A model generated the notes under the pieces. That model did not search any database and was not told the origin of the DNA. It saw nothing but the letters and a program-made list of their open reading frames with translations. Below are positions 10,105 to 22,329 of a stretch of DNA of 64,000 bases, one piece after another. Every line of letters starts with the position of its first letter. The stretch's first letter is position 1. The stretch is from Ianthella basta (Eukaryota > Porifera > Demospongiae > Verongiida > Ianthellidae), in the NCBI GenBank assembly GCA_964019415.1, contig OZ025887.1, positions 2,268,806 through 2,332,805 on the forward strand. The letters are read 5' to 3'. The position numbers were made by a program, and so were the translations under genes.

Positions 10105-13017
10105 AGAATGATGAACTGACATTCCATTTCTGTGTTTGAGCATTCTGTTTAAGCACATCTGAATGGATTATTTATGTTTTATTGTACATGTCACCTCTGT
10201 TTATATTGCCCTTTAACTTATTGAGACATATTTTCCTTTGTCACGTGAAACAGTGCCCACTGCATGTGTGTGTTCCCTTCGCCCCCTGTACATATTTTCA
10301 TTCTCTTTGTTGAATTTGATGAATTGTGGCATTTGTTGTGCTGACCTTGCATGATGGCAAACATGTTCTCATTAATGTTAATGGAGAATTAATGCATCAA
10401 TTGAGGTTCAGGTCATGTGCAATTCTCCAGTCTGTATCCAGTAGTACATCATGGGGGAATGTATGTTATGCAGCACTGAACTGTTATATGCACACATTGC
10501 CCTATTATACAGTGTGTGTATGTATGTCAGTGTATAACTGGATGGTGTTGGGCATCGTCCACATGCATAATGCATGCATGTACATAATTATACATAACAT
10601 TGCATGCCAAATGGTGTGCATGCAACACAACTGGATCATCATGTAGTCTCGTACCCAGACTCCATGCAACTGTCTGCTGGCCGTTTAATTGTGACATCAT
10701 GTGCAGATGGGAGGGACAATGAAAGTGGTCTGAGCTAGTATGTTCACTCTGACTGCTGCTGATGAATGTAAGCATGATTTAGTGTGAACAAACAGTATTA
10801 CATGCCTGTACAGAAAAGCCATATCTTGAAAATGTATGAACATGCTGGATGGGGAATTGAGGTATGCCTGTACAGTGGAACTTGTCTAAGATGGTCACTG
10901 GGCTAAACAGCTACCTCTCTAAAACAGCCAGCCTCCCTGGCCCCAAATAGCACTAAGAGCATTGTAATCTACCTCTGTAGAGCAACCACCTCTCTATAAA
11001 GGTCAGTTAGAACTGGCCCACAGGCGGTTGTCTTAGACAGGTTCCTCTGTTGTACACATGAAGTGTCATGTGTTGTCATGTCAATAGAAAGAAGATGCAG
11101 TATGACTGCCATTCACTAGCACATGCAGTAGTGTTACGTACATGTGTGTCACTAGCCTAGTTGGTGAACAGACTGCATGTTGGCGACATGGATGGGCAGC
11201 ACAATTAGCAGTGTTGTGAGAGGTGTAAGTGATTCATGTACCAATGACATGCCACTCACTTGTTGTGTAGCTACAGCGATTTCGTGATTTCTAGTCCCCA
11301 TTGACATTTGCACATTGCACTCAATCATGTGAGTAAAGTATTGGAACGATAGGGTCACACATGCTCAATCTACGTGCGAGCTTTTAATTCCAATGCTTTA
11401 CTCATGTGATCGAGTGCAACGCGCAAATGTCAATCAAGACTAGAATTCGTGAAACCACTGAAAATGTAAAATTACTGATATGCCACTCTTGTGTACACTA
11501 ATAGACGGCCAGAGTGCTGATACTTTATGAGTGTTGTGTTCATATACCCACCCACACTCCTGTTGACTCCTCATCAAGCAGGTTAGGAGTCCATAGTAAC
11601 TGTAGACTGTGTGCTACATTATCCCATTTCAGACAATGCACTGGCACTGAATGTGTGTATGACTTGGCTGGCATCACACTGTACTTGATGTACTAGAGAC
11701 ACAACACACCATTTGATGTGTGATGTGAGGCAAGCATGAGACTATACGTATGATAGATCCCGTTACCATGGTAATGAGCGTTCTATGCGATGTTTCTAAA
11801 TCTCGTAGACTTTCTCTTGTATTTCGCGCGGGATCTAAATCATTTAGATACCGGGTGTCTAAATCCCGTAGATCCCTGCAGCTGAAGAGAACTGCAGCTG
11901 TAATAACAATTGTGGCGCCATAACATACGATACGATGCACAGGTCGCCCGGCTTACTTGTTTCATCGATAAATAGGGTACAGCAACAATCCGGCTACAAA
12001 CCAGAGCCAAGAAATTGGAACTGCAGCTGGTTACAAGCTACGTGGGGAAACAGGCTTTGGTAGCTAATGTCTGAGCCGCCATCAGAGTGAGGTCAAATGT
12101 TCAAAGCAATGTGAACTGTGTGAGATTGTGAGGTGTGGCAATCCTGACACTGTCTTCAGTGTGTGCTGGAGTATACAATACAGTAACATACATGAGTGCG
12201 ATGTATGGAACGTAATTACGTTCAATAGCAATGCACATATTATCTATGTATATACCTCATTTGCAGTGTTATTACATGCACATTCATAGTATATATACTA
12301 CGTATGCATACTAATTGTTCTATGTATTTCCCAGACACAATAGTTATACCTGAGGGAGTGACAAAGCTACATGCTGTTGTCCTAAAGCCACTACTTTAAC
12401 TAAAGTCCACCAAATGAATGTACATGCATTATACAACTATGCATGCAAGCTACATTCACCTGTTTCTACACGCACTCGTGTATACATGCATGCACACACA
12501 TAATGTTGCAACTGCACATACACAAATCATGAAGTTACTCTGCTACTAAAATCTGCACTATTTAATACATGTATGATGCACTGTTGCATTTCAACACTGC
12601 ATTTCACCCAGATGAATGCTGCAAAGATGGTGTATCCTGTTGGGGGCTACTATATAGCTAGCTACCTATCAGCAGTGGTACATTGTGGCCTTAAGTATGC
12701 GGAGAAGCAGATGGTGTGTGTATGGGATGAGTGCAGTACCACAGACTGTAGTCCTTGCATGAATGCACTCTGTAGTGGATAGGGGACGGACAGTCTGGAG
12801 CCCACTGGACAGGCAGTACCGTAGTACTGTCCATGTAGGGGTGGTGCTACACGTGGATGTTAGTACACATGTTGAAGAACAATTGTGAAAAGCACATGTG
12901 ACATGTTTGTGCTTGCGTTGCCATTTTGTCTACGGCACTCTTCTGGCGCGCGAGACTATACGGCGCCCTTCTCAGTAAACATCATCCCGCCGAGACAGAG
13001 GAGGCCGTCTAGTCGGG
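10105..13017. repeat. Array spacer between Speedy copies 2 and 3
   Basis: No gene recognised. Modules in order: Speedy 3' flank; a conserved roughly 600-bp stretch (10230-10860) with a single TAGTCTCGTACCCAGAC end at 10645; pogo-like MITE about 10871-11054; fold-back element about 11289-11455; the 11510-11750 module; a unique block 11750-12055 (short TCTAAATCYCGTAGA repeats) replacing the module seen elsewhere; then 12190-12960, which mirrors 28870-30240 of the right arm. In that mirror the right arm carries a 640-bp insertion and this side is empty. It ends with half of the TAGTCTCGCGCG MITE at about 12945. Confidence 0.65.
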
Positions 13018-13084
13018 TATATAAAGCACAGGGAGATGGACGACATGGTTGCAGTCAGTGCTAGTGTGTGTTGGAGAAGTGGAC

Positions 13085-14755
13085 ATGATATCGTTGGTTA
13101 GTAGTTTCAATGTGTCCGAGCCTCTTTCGAAGCGCTCTCGGTGCGTGTCAGTGGACGAGGACAACGGCACCGCAGCGCTGCCGCTGTATTCCTGCAGGTA
13201 AGGCTGACGGAGGACGGAAGACACACACGGTTATTGTAAGGATAGCGCAGTTGTTGCATGTTACACGGAGCACTCACCCGTGTGCTTTGTCAAAACGCGC
13301 GCCGTATGTCTTTATCTCCTCCAGACTTCAGCAGTCGTTGATTCCTCAAACATGTGGGGCGAGAGAAGGTGAACCCAAGGAGAAGCATGTTGGTTCGCAC
13401 TTGGCTGCGTTCTTCCGTTTGTTGGGTGAGTCTGCAATTCACGGATACAATCCTAACAGTGTGTGCTTGCGAGACCAATCTGCGCAATTTTGATGGCTAT
13501 CTTTCCATTACTGCAGAAGATGACCTAGTCCAGGATTTCTTGTGGATTGACAGTTGTGCTAAAATTGCTGACAAAGTAAGTTCATGTGTTTGCATGGCCT
13601 GACGTGTGAGTGCCCTGTGGTCATACATGGCAGCATAGCACCTCCTCCATGGGCTCATGTCTCTCTGTTTCTCCCTCCACAGTACCTGCTTGCTATGGTG
13701 TATGTGTACTTCAGAAGGGCCAACCTGACACTGGATCAGTACACCAGAGTCAACTTCTTTGCAGCACTGTAAGTGGAAATGGTGATGAATGTGATGAAGA
13801 GCCCACAACACACATGTGCACACAGAGTACAGCACTGTTTGTCAATGTGTGTTACTATTTGATGCTATAATTATCAGATTGTACGAGCATGCAGCTATGT
13901 ATGTGTACAAGCTGTGACCCACTTGGTCATGTTGTGTGTGTAGGTACCTTGCCAATGACATGGAAGAAGATGAAGAAGAAGAGAAGTATGAGATCTTCCC
14001 ATGGGCTCTCGGCCTTCATTGGAGGACATCGTTCCCCTCCTTCCTAGCTCTCCGTGACCAGCTCTGGAAGAAGATGGATTACAGGGCAGTCGTCAGTCGC
14101 AGAACATGTGAAGAGGTTTGTGCAGAGAGGGATATCAATGAGTGTAGCAGTGCTTCTAAGTGTACACAGAGTGTGAACAGAGTCTTGTGGAGCTTGGCCA
14201 TTAGTGGTCGAGGTTTGTAGATACAGCTGTACTCTACCCCTTCACATACACCTCCTTATGTATCCCTCAACATAGGTATTTAGGTTACTCCCTACTCACC
14301 CTGCCTGGTCCCGTGAGCGTAACCCCCACCACGGAGGTGCCCACAGAAACTACACACCGACTATCCCTACCTACGGCCGTTTGTCTCCAACCGAGTGCAG
14401 TGACTGCGACAACCTGCGAGCAGAAGTGAACAAGACGGCATGTGCAACTGTTGAAAGAGACCTACTTGCAGAGCCAAGTGTGATGCCAGTTGACTGTGGA
14501 CTGCTCCACAAAGCTGAGGACAGGAACATGGCAGCCACAATGGAAGACATCCTGTGTCAAGAGGTGACAATCGATGTCATTCCTGATTTTGACTTGTTGG
14601 ATGAGATTGACTGCCAAACAAGCAAGTGGACGCAATCATGTGAGTGGTTCACTGACACAGATACGTCTAAGCCAAGCAAATGTGTCCCTTCATCACTGAA
14701 CCCTTCATTCCATCTCTGCAGTTCCCATCTTTGCAAGTGCTTTGGACTTGCCTGA
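13085..14755 (+). CDS. SPDY: Speedy/RINGO copy 3
   Basis: Exons 13085-13197, 13325-13425, 13517-13575, 13683-13768, 13944-14115, 14276-14755; 336 aa, frame intact. It uses the MISLVSSFN start and carries DEDNGT in exon 1 where other copies have DEDDAT. The RINGO core and the SCEWFT tail are unchanged. Introns 1 and 2 are the GGTTATTGTAAGGATAGCGC and TACAATCCTAACAGTG types. The sequence after the stop differs from most copies (ATTTATTCTGTGTACATATG) and resembles copy 4. TATA box at 13018-13025. Confidence 0.9.
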
Positions 14756-15079
14756 AGAATGATGAACTGACATTTCATTTCTGTGTTTCAGACCAATGGA
14801 GTGAATCTACTTTATTTATTCTGTGTACATATGCGTTATTTATTCTGTGTACATATGAGTAATTTATTCTAAATATCTGTTTTTATTGAACTTTAACTTA
14901 TTCAGAAACATTGGATGTACTGTTTTCAAATGGAACATGTCATTTTTTACACATTCCAATATTTATTTCGTAAAGTGTATGCATAGCCCTTTTCAAATTG
15001 GAAGTTGTGCATTGCAAGTTGTTGCAATTTGCAAGAAAATGTGCAGAATGCTGTTATGGCCGAATCTTTTGACGTAGCT
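14756..15079. other. Intergenic, 3' flank of copy 3
   Basis: AT-rich, with GATGTACTGTTTTCA shared only with copy 4 downstream (about 24235). No gene or structured element seen. It ends where the Helitron-derived block begins. Confidence 0.5.
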
Positions 15080-15345
15080 TTAGTACTGTGAATTGTGCAC
15101 TACGCTATGCACAGGAACAATGATGTAGATTGGATAGATAATTGCATTTGATATGTCAATTAGTAGCTGAAACAAATTATGAATGGTAACACCAACATTG
15201 AAAGCAGCTAACCCTGTGGGTGCTGCCACAGCACAAGTAAGCAAGTCCTTTGCACTTGCTTTCCATATTTCTGCCACTTGCTCCTTGATGGCCTGAATAA
15301 GGAAAGATTTGCCTGTTCCTCCCCCCCCTCTGTTCTGCCGTCCTA
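15080..15345 (-). pseudogene. Inverted PIF1-helicase fragment of the Helitron
   Basis: On - this encodes AEIWKASAKDLLTCAVAAP followed by TGLAAFNVG, the same part of the PIF1 helicase seen on + at about 16360-16490. It is thus an inverted partial duplication next to the main Helitron remnant. It contains no complete domain. Confidence 0.7.
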
Positions 15346-15599
15346 GCCTTATATCGCAGCTAACTTGGCAACATGATAGCCTATCTAAACAGGAGTATTA
15401 CATCTTGCACCCACCAACAACAACTTACCCTAGGTTGCCCAGCCACATCCGACAATGTGCTACACACCCTAGGCCTGCCATGCATTTGGGGCACATTGAT
15501 TCCTTTGTTGCCACTGTTGTTTGAAAGCCTTTCAAGTAGACCAGCTATTGCCCATCTGAAATTTGCATTCCATAATACGTCAAGAAACAAGGGTGTATA

Positions 15600-17740
15600 A
15601 TGTTTCCTCCAAAAACAAGGGCAGATGTAGGGATGGTGCAGTGTGTCACTGAGAGGCATGGCAAACCACCTAGCAGAAAAACTGTTGGAACAAGGAGGAG
15701 GGCCGATCCATGCAAAGAGGAGGGCCAGCCTGTCCATGCAAAACCCAGATCATTAACATTTGCTGACTTTGATATTGCATGACTTTGTCAAAGATTACAC
15801 ACGTGATCCTCAACAAGGCAAATGTGGGTATCGCCAGCTTACTAAGAGCCAAAAGGAGGATTACTATTACTCCTTGCTTTTGCTGTTTGTACCTTTCAGA
15901 AATGAAAGTGATTTGCTGAAACCAAATGAAACTGCTGAGCAATCCTTTGCACGGCATTACAAAAATGGTTCAAGCATGCTCAAGCACCATGAAAGATTGC
16001 AACAGATGCTGCAGGCACAGATAAAGGTACAAGAAATCAATGAAGCTAGGCAAGCTAACAGTGATGACTCTGTGCAGACAGAGAACATAGATGAACCAAA
16101 TGTTGTAAGAGAGGCCAAAGCAGCAATGAATGATGTGCAGGAAATGCAGGCAATCTGTGTTGATGGCCTCAAGCTGGTCAGGCGCATTGCAATGCTGAAT
16201 AATGACCAAGAGCGCATCTTCAAAAGAGTGTCAGACCACCTTGAGCATCAACACAGACACGAGAATGGTTTGTGTTAATGTACACAGTTCCAGCCATTGC
16301 TCATGTTCCTTAGTGGTGTTGGAGTCCACAGGCAAATCCTTCCTTATTCAGGCCATCAAGGAGCAAGTGGCAGAAATATGGAAAACAAGTGCAAAGGACT
16401 TGCTTACTTGTGCTGTGGCAGCACCCACAGGGTTAGCTGCTTTCAATGTTGGTGGTGTTACCATTCATCGTTTGTTTCAGCTACCGATTAAACATGAAGG
16501 CCAAGCAGCTGGATACTACTGGTCACTGCCAAAAGCTTCTCAAAAGATCATGAGGACAACATTCCAGTGTGTGAAACTGTTCATTTTCGATGAAGTGTCC
16601 AGCCTCAATCTAGCGTATTTGCGTTTGTGATTAGAAGAGGTCTTTGGAACAGACAATTGGTTCGGCTCAGTAAATATCCTTTTTGTTGGCGACCTTCTAC
16701 AGCTGCCACCAGTTAATGGTGCTCCTGTGTTTGCTGGCCTCACCAACAAAGCTGTTGTAGCATGCCTTGGATGTATGACATCAGTGAATATATGGAAGGA
16801 AACAATAGTGTATGATGAACTCACAATCAATGAGCGGCAGAAGACAGACATGCAGTTCTGCCAAATGTTACAGGAAGTTCGACAAGGCTGTCTCTCAGCA
16901 GAAACAATAGACACTTTGACAAGCAGAGTCATCAGTACTACAGTGTCTGCCAAGTGCCAAGAGCTGCAAGAAGCTGCACAGTCTCCTGTGTGTCTGTTTC
17001 CAACTAAACAAGCATGTGCTGATTTCAACAATGACATGCTGAGCAAATTGCCAACTGAGCCCTCCGAACTTCCCTGCACAGATGTAGTTGATGAAACTGT
17101 TGGCAAGTACAAATTGACGAAAAAGGCTGCCAGTGCACTAGACAGATTAAACAAGGACTACAACATAACAGTTGGCTTGGAAGCTATTCTCCGCATTGCT
17201 GTTGGAGCACGTGTCATGTTGAGGAGGAACATTGACACTGCTAGTGGGCTAGTCAATGGAGCAATTGGTACGGTCGTTGAAATCAAGGTCCATACCATCG
17301 AAGTCAAGTTTGATCACATGAAAGATGCAGTCAGTGTGAAGAAAGTTAAGAGCAGGTTCCTTGTGATGAAGCGACTCTATGTGTCTAGGGAGCAGTTCCC
17401 CCTCATTCTTGCATATGCCATCACCATTCACAAATGTCAGGGAATTTCATTGTATTGTGCAATGGTCAGATGAGATCTTCAGCCCTGGTATGGTTTATGT
17501 TGCTCTCTCCCGAGTGAAAACACTTGAAGGACTGCATCTAACTGCCTTTGATCCAAAGTATATTATGGTGTCAACACAATCACTGCAGGAGATCAATCAT
17601 CTGCGCAAGTTGTATAGACCTGATTTGCCACTCTATGCTGTACCCAATCAACAAAGCATGCATCCAAGCGAAAGCGCATGCTCACTGGCAAGGGCAATCA
17701 GAGGAATAGTCAGACTGGTCTGTTGCCATTAACAAGCAAC
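15600..17740 (+). pseudogene. Decayed Helitron PIF1-type helicase
   Basis: Helitron transposases pair a HUH replication initiator with a PIF1 helicase; only the region from the Rep-helicase linker on is present. Pieces: about 15600-16278 (linker, EDYYYSLLLLFVPFRNE, HHERLQQMLQAQ); 16202-16630 (Walker A as STGKSFLIQA with a frameshift just before it, then APTGLAAFNVGGVTIHRLFQ and FIFDEVS, the DE box); 16640-17473 (GARVMLRRNIDTASGLVNG, ITIHKCQG); 17460-17730 (VYVALSRVKTLEGLHLTAFD). At least three frameshifts or stops break the frame, so it is non-functional. The HUH Rep domain is not found in the window. Confidence 0.85.
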
Positions 17741-18373
17741 AGCACCTCAGCCCCAGTGCCCCAAAGTGTGCCACATACTGTTGTACAGCGGAGAAGAAGA
17801 CATGTACAACCATTTACACAAAATGACTTTCGTTTCAATTCAATTGATGCTGAGTGGCATCGTCAGACATGTCACAAGTTAGGGCTTGAATACCAGCAAC
17901 CGAATCATTTTGCTCATGGTGGCCCTAATACTGCTTTGACATGGCCGAACTTTCAGACAGTGCGGCGTATCATGGGTGATTGTAACTGCCTATTCCGATC
18001 CTTTGCAATGATCATTACTGGGTCTCAAGATCATCATTTGGCTGTCCGGGTTGCTATTCTGAAGCACATGCAAGCCATTGGCCACTTACTGCTTGGTAAA
18101 CATGTCACTCAGACCAGCATTGACAGTTACTGTCACGACACATCAATGCATATGGATGGTGCATGGTGGTCAGAAATTAAAATCCTTTCTTTGGCACACT
18201 TGCTGCAGACCAACATCTATTCATTTGACACCAGCTCAGATTGCTGGTTGTTGTTTGCCCCAAACCAATTGGAGCCAACTTTGCAGCTTGATTGCTCTGC
18301 CAAGTCACTGTACATAATGCACCATCCAAGCCACTTTGAGGTAGTGTCATCTGTAGTAAAGAGTGTCAATTAG
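17678..18373 (+). CDS. Helitron-associated OTU-like cysteine protease ORF
   Basis: Open frame of 231 codons immediately 3' of the PIF1 part. Residues 99-220 resemble an OTU deubiquitinase-like domain: MGDCNCLFRSFAMIITG holds the catalytic Cys (the family usually has GDGNCLFR), WWSEIKILSLAHLLQTNIY is the middle block, and HHPSHFEVV contains the C-terminal His. OTU domains are known from some Helitron/Helentron transposons of animals and plants. Unlike the helicase it is uninterrupted. In the element it was probably part of the same polyprotein, so the start is arbitrary. Confidence 0.65.
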   Translation: MLTGKGNQRNSQTGLLPLTSNSTSAPVPQSVPHTVVQRRRRHVQPFTQNDFRFNSIDAEWHRQTCHKLGLEYQQPNHFAHGGPNTALTWPNFQTVRRIMGDCNCLFRSFAMIITGSQDHHLAVRVAILKHMQAIGHLLLGKHVTQTSIDSYCHDTSMHMDGAWWSEIKILSLAHLLQTNIYSFDTSSDCWLLFAPNQLEPTLQLDCSAKSLYIMHHPSHFEVVSSVVKSVN

Positions 18374-18564
18374 CCACTTCCCTGTGGAGTAGCAGAAGGA
18401 AGCACACTGCATGTAACTGCCCTGAACCTGAGGCTGGGACGCTTGGCTCGCTCAGACATGTGAGACTTTGGTGTAGATCTGCATGCTTGCACTTTATCAG
18501 TACATTTCCAAAATTTGTATTTCTGACTTTGTACATTTTCTATGATCTAATATTTTTAGCTGAA

Positions 18565-18630
18565 TCCATTTTCAGCAGAAACAATAGACACTTCGACAAG
18601 CAGAGTCATCAGTACTACAGTGTTCAGTTT
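18565..18630 (+). repeat. Short duplicate of the PIF1 coding region
   Basis: CAGCAGAAACAATAGACACT.. to ACTACAGTGT repeats 16897-16947 with few differences, another sign of internal rearrangement of the Helitron block. Confidence 0.6.
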
Positions 18631-18843
18631 CTGCTGAATCCATCCATTTTAACTTATTCTTTATGCTATCAGAGGCACTAGAGGAGGGAGGAGGGTGGCT
18701 GGAACCTGCTACCTCTGTGGGCCCTTACTTTCAGTGCAAGGCTGCCTTGCAACACTGGCTTGTTTTGCATTTGCCAGATGTCCAAGCCTTCGAACTCAAT
18801 TTGCTACAGTGCAGCTTGCACTCCATAAAAAGCGAAGAAACAA

Positions 18844-19056
18844 GGGAAGTAAATAGGGTTTCCACAAAAACAAGGAGAGATGTAGGAATGGTGTCAAGCG
18901 CCTCTGAAGACCACACATCCCTGCATGAAAAACTGGCTAGTGGAAAAACTGCAGGAACAAGGAGGAAAACCATCCAGTGCCCAACCCATGGTACCATTCG
19001 AAGGAGGGGTACCATCCCATGCTTGTTTTTGTGGAAAACCTTTTTACTTCCCTTTT
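18844..19056. mobile_element. MITE-like element with about 33-bp inverted ends
   Basis: GGGAAGTAAATAGGGTTTCC..AAAAACAAGG at the left is matched in reverse by CTTGTTTTTGTGGAAAACC..TTTACTTCCC at the right. Related words (AAAACAAGG, GAACAAGGAGG) recur at 15590-15720, so the Helitron block is bracketed by related sequence. Confidence 0.5.
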
Positions 19057-19780
19057 AAAGATATTGAGACCACTTAGTTGGGGGGGGAAGAACCATAATC
19101 CACCAAACTATTAATCTTGCTACAATTTAGTGTCGAGAGGGCTCTAGCTATCCCACCTGACCCCCACCTTCTCACTCCTCTGCCACTACCCTGCTTAGAG
19201 TTCATTGCATGCACTCTAAATACCTCTTTGGCTCCTTGCACTACATTATATCAGCATCAATAGTCACTCAATCCTCTTACACAATAACGACAATGGGACG
19301 CTGGTCCTCTTGAGCTTGGATGGTGCTGATCCAAGTATGTACAATGTCATTTGTTTTGCAGTACTCGTTGTATGGGTAAGGTTTCCCAAGCATCCATTCT
19401 GTGAAGACAATGCTCCATTTGTATTTAGGAGGATCAATTTCCACAGTACTCCTCAGCATGCCTGTCATTGGGCATTTGACATGTTCCCCCACAGAGAGAC
19501 TGGCACCTTCACCTCAGGCCCACCAGCAACTCAACTACAATTCAATTTAATTCAATTATTATTAACGTGCACCATGCCACATGGTGGCACTAGGACTCAC
19601 TGTGGTCCAATGTAGCACACACAAACATAAGAAACATCATGTAGATAGTTAGTTGATGAGTACCTAAGGATATCTGTGCCATAGCTAACAGGAAAAAGCA
19701 CTGTGCCATTGTGACCATACACTACAGTAGGGGGAGAGATGAGAACAACACATAGAGTCTTAATTAAAACTTGCCAAAAC
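19057..19780. other. Intergenic between Helitron block and LINE
   Basis: No gene recognised. Short ORFs on both strands show no known motif. It may include the LINE 3' untranslated region, since the LINE reads on - towards this side. Confidence 0.4.
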
Positions 19781-22080
19781 TGAGAATACCAGATTGACAT
19801 AATAGTGGACAAAATGTTGTAGTTCCTACAAGCAAGGGACAGTAGGTGAGCTGTGCCTTCTGTGTATTCTGTGTGTGGAGTTCAGGCAACAATGACTGTC
19901 GATAGCTGTTCCATGCTGGACATCTCAGAAGCCAATGCGTCACATCTTCCACTTCATTCCTGGTACACTCCTTGCACAGCCTATCCTCTCTCTTCACTCC
20001 CTGCCAACTACCTGTCTCCACCTGAAAAGCCACTGTGCCTCCCCTTAGCTTCAGCAAAACCCTCCTCTCCCTCTTTGCCTTCACATCTGCACAAGAAGAC
20101 TCCTCACCACACTCGACAATCCTCCTCAACATCGACAACTTCGGTTTCATCTCCAAATCCTTGCTCCATTCTGCCCTCACTCTTCACCATGCAACACTCT
20201 CCAGCATTCCTTTCAACTCCGCCTCTGACATGTTCTGTACCTGCTCAGCACCCACCTCCTGCCAACCAAACCCTACAACAACTCAGCATCTTCTGCATCC
20301 AACTGCCCTTGCCATATGTTACTGCCTTCACTGCCACTCTCCTCAGTATTCTCCCCTCATACACTTTGCTTGCCAGCACTTTGAACCAAAAAAGGATGCA
20401 TCGCACTCTTGCCAACCAAATCATTGGCAGATCCCCCATTTCTAATAACAGTGACACTCTAGGGTGCAGGGTTCCAACACCAAAGAACATCTGACATGCC
20501 CTCAGTTGTACCTTGTCCACAGCTTCTAGATTCCGAGAGCACCCCCGAATCTCAACTCCATACAGCATGGAGGACTCCACAAGTGAACTCGTCAGCTTCT
20601 TGAAGCCCCAATGCCTATATCTCCAACTTCTACTCCGTACCACTGAAACCAAGCCCCCAAGGCCTTCTTCCCTGCCACTACTTTGTCTTGTACTATCTCC
20701 TTAAGGTCCAAGTGCTCATCTACCACACAGCCCAGGTACTTGTAGCAGCTCACCATTGGAATCTCCTCACCATCAATCATGTATCTTATCTCATTTCTCA
20801 TCACTTTCTTCTTTCTGATACCACACTTGGCAACATTGATCCTGATCCCCCAATCCTCACACCACTGCACAAGTACATCTAGGCTCTCTCTTAATCCCTC
20901 TTCGTCTGAAGCCAACAAGGTGGTGTCATCTGCAAAGAGGAGACCTGGTATGGTGTCGCCACCACACTCCACACCACAGCTATCTTCCCTCAGTCTGGAC
21001 ACTACTCCATTTATGTAAAGGGAGAGAGAGGACACAGCCCTGACGAAGACCAGCATTGACCTGAAACTCCTCACTCTGTTCATCTCCCACTTTGAAATGC
21101 ACGGCAGGTGGTTCCCTCATAAAGGGCATTCTAGAAATGCAAGAACTTGCCATTTATCCCCAACCCCTCGAGGCAACTCCACAATTCCTCCTGTCCACTT
21201 TGTCATATGCCTTAGAGAAATCAATGAATGCAACCATCATCCCATTTGCCTTCTTCACAATTTCCATCTGTCCCAACAGCACCAACATCAACACCTGGTC
21301 CCTGCACCCCCTCTGCTTCCTGAAACCTCCTTGCTCATCTGCAATCAGATCTTCCTCTTCGGCTACACTTGACAGACGGTTGTTTAAAACCATACATAGG
21401 ACCTTACTCACAGTAGAAGTTAGTGAGACTCCACAAAAGCTGTCCACGTCTTCATTCCACCTTATCTTCCCTTCTGGATCAAGAACATCCATCAAATTAC
21501 ACTTTTTCTTAGTCTGGCTAATGTTCAGCTGATTTATGGACCTCCCAAACGTCTTTGGGCTTCCCAACTCCACTTTAAGTTGACAGCACTTCTGTGTTTG
21601 GAATAATCTCTTTGCCCGCTTCACTGCCTTTGAGTAGGACTGTCTTGACTGGATATACTCTCTTCTGAAGGTCCTACGCGTACAGTCTTCGTCACTAACA
21701 CTTCTCAACCACTTTTTCTCACATCGATGCATGACCTTCCTCAACACTGCAAGTTCTCTAGTAAACCATGGTTGACCTTTCTCCCGTGGTGTTGTTCACC
21801 TCTTTCAACCTCGTCTTCATTCCTTTGACTAGCTCGCTATACACTGCATCAAGCTTTCTCTGATCACCTGTGACAGCCTTCAGACCATCAATAATGCTCT
21901 GAATGAAATCAGTGTCATTGGTCATGTACCCTTCCAGGACTACATACTTGGTTGACCTCCTCGGGCTATCACTCCCTTTGCTAGCACCTTGGCATGAATC
22001 ACTGACACACTTCCCTATCACCAAGTCCCAAGCAAAAACAGAGTGGTCAGGCATATGGTATCCTTCTTCGTACTACATAC
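19780..22080 (-). pseudogene. 5'-truncated non-LTR retrotransposon (LINE) ORF2
   Basis: Read from 22054 down to 19764. Endonuclease tail (PDHSVFAWDLVIG); linker; RT with GVSLTSTVSKVL, EQGGFRKQRGCRDQ, MVAFIDFSKAYDKVDR (palm Asp); FADDTTLLA, the catalytic F/YADD box; IRINVAKCG; a thumb-like region (VSCYKYLGCVVDE); then a C-terminal zinc knuckle-like CKECTRNEVEDVTHWLLRCP. Several frameshifts or stops separate the pieces (22054-21758, 21747-21154, 21083-20592, 20652-20245, 20180-19764). RT blocks before GVSLTS appear deleted, since WNEDVDSFC runs directly into it. The N-terminal endonuclease is missing, as expected of 5' truncation. Confidence 0.85.
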
Positions 22081-22329
22081 TACATTCGCTACATTGGTAG
22101 GCATTATCAACAGGCTTGGTTAGTCACTTAATCTTACATTATGTTAGGTGCAACACAAGGAAGAAATATCCTCCTTTGCTGCCTCCCTCCAACCAGGTAT
22201 GTACCTAATTGGCTAATTATTATGACAATCAACACCATCCCATCGCTGCACCGGCTGCGCTGCCGGGCATGCCCTATAAAACCCGAGCAAAACGGAGGAC
22301 GGACAAATTTATTTCTTGTGGTAGTGGAT

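Noticed and set aside
15381..15737. 118-codon - strand ORF within the Helitron block
   Set aside because: No motif recognised. The + strand carries the Helitron linker in the same place, so this is probably a shadow.
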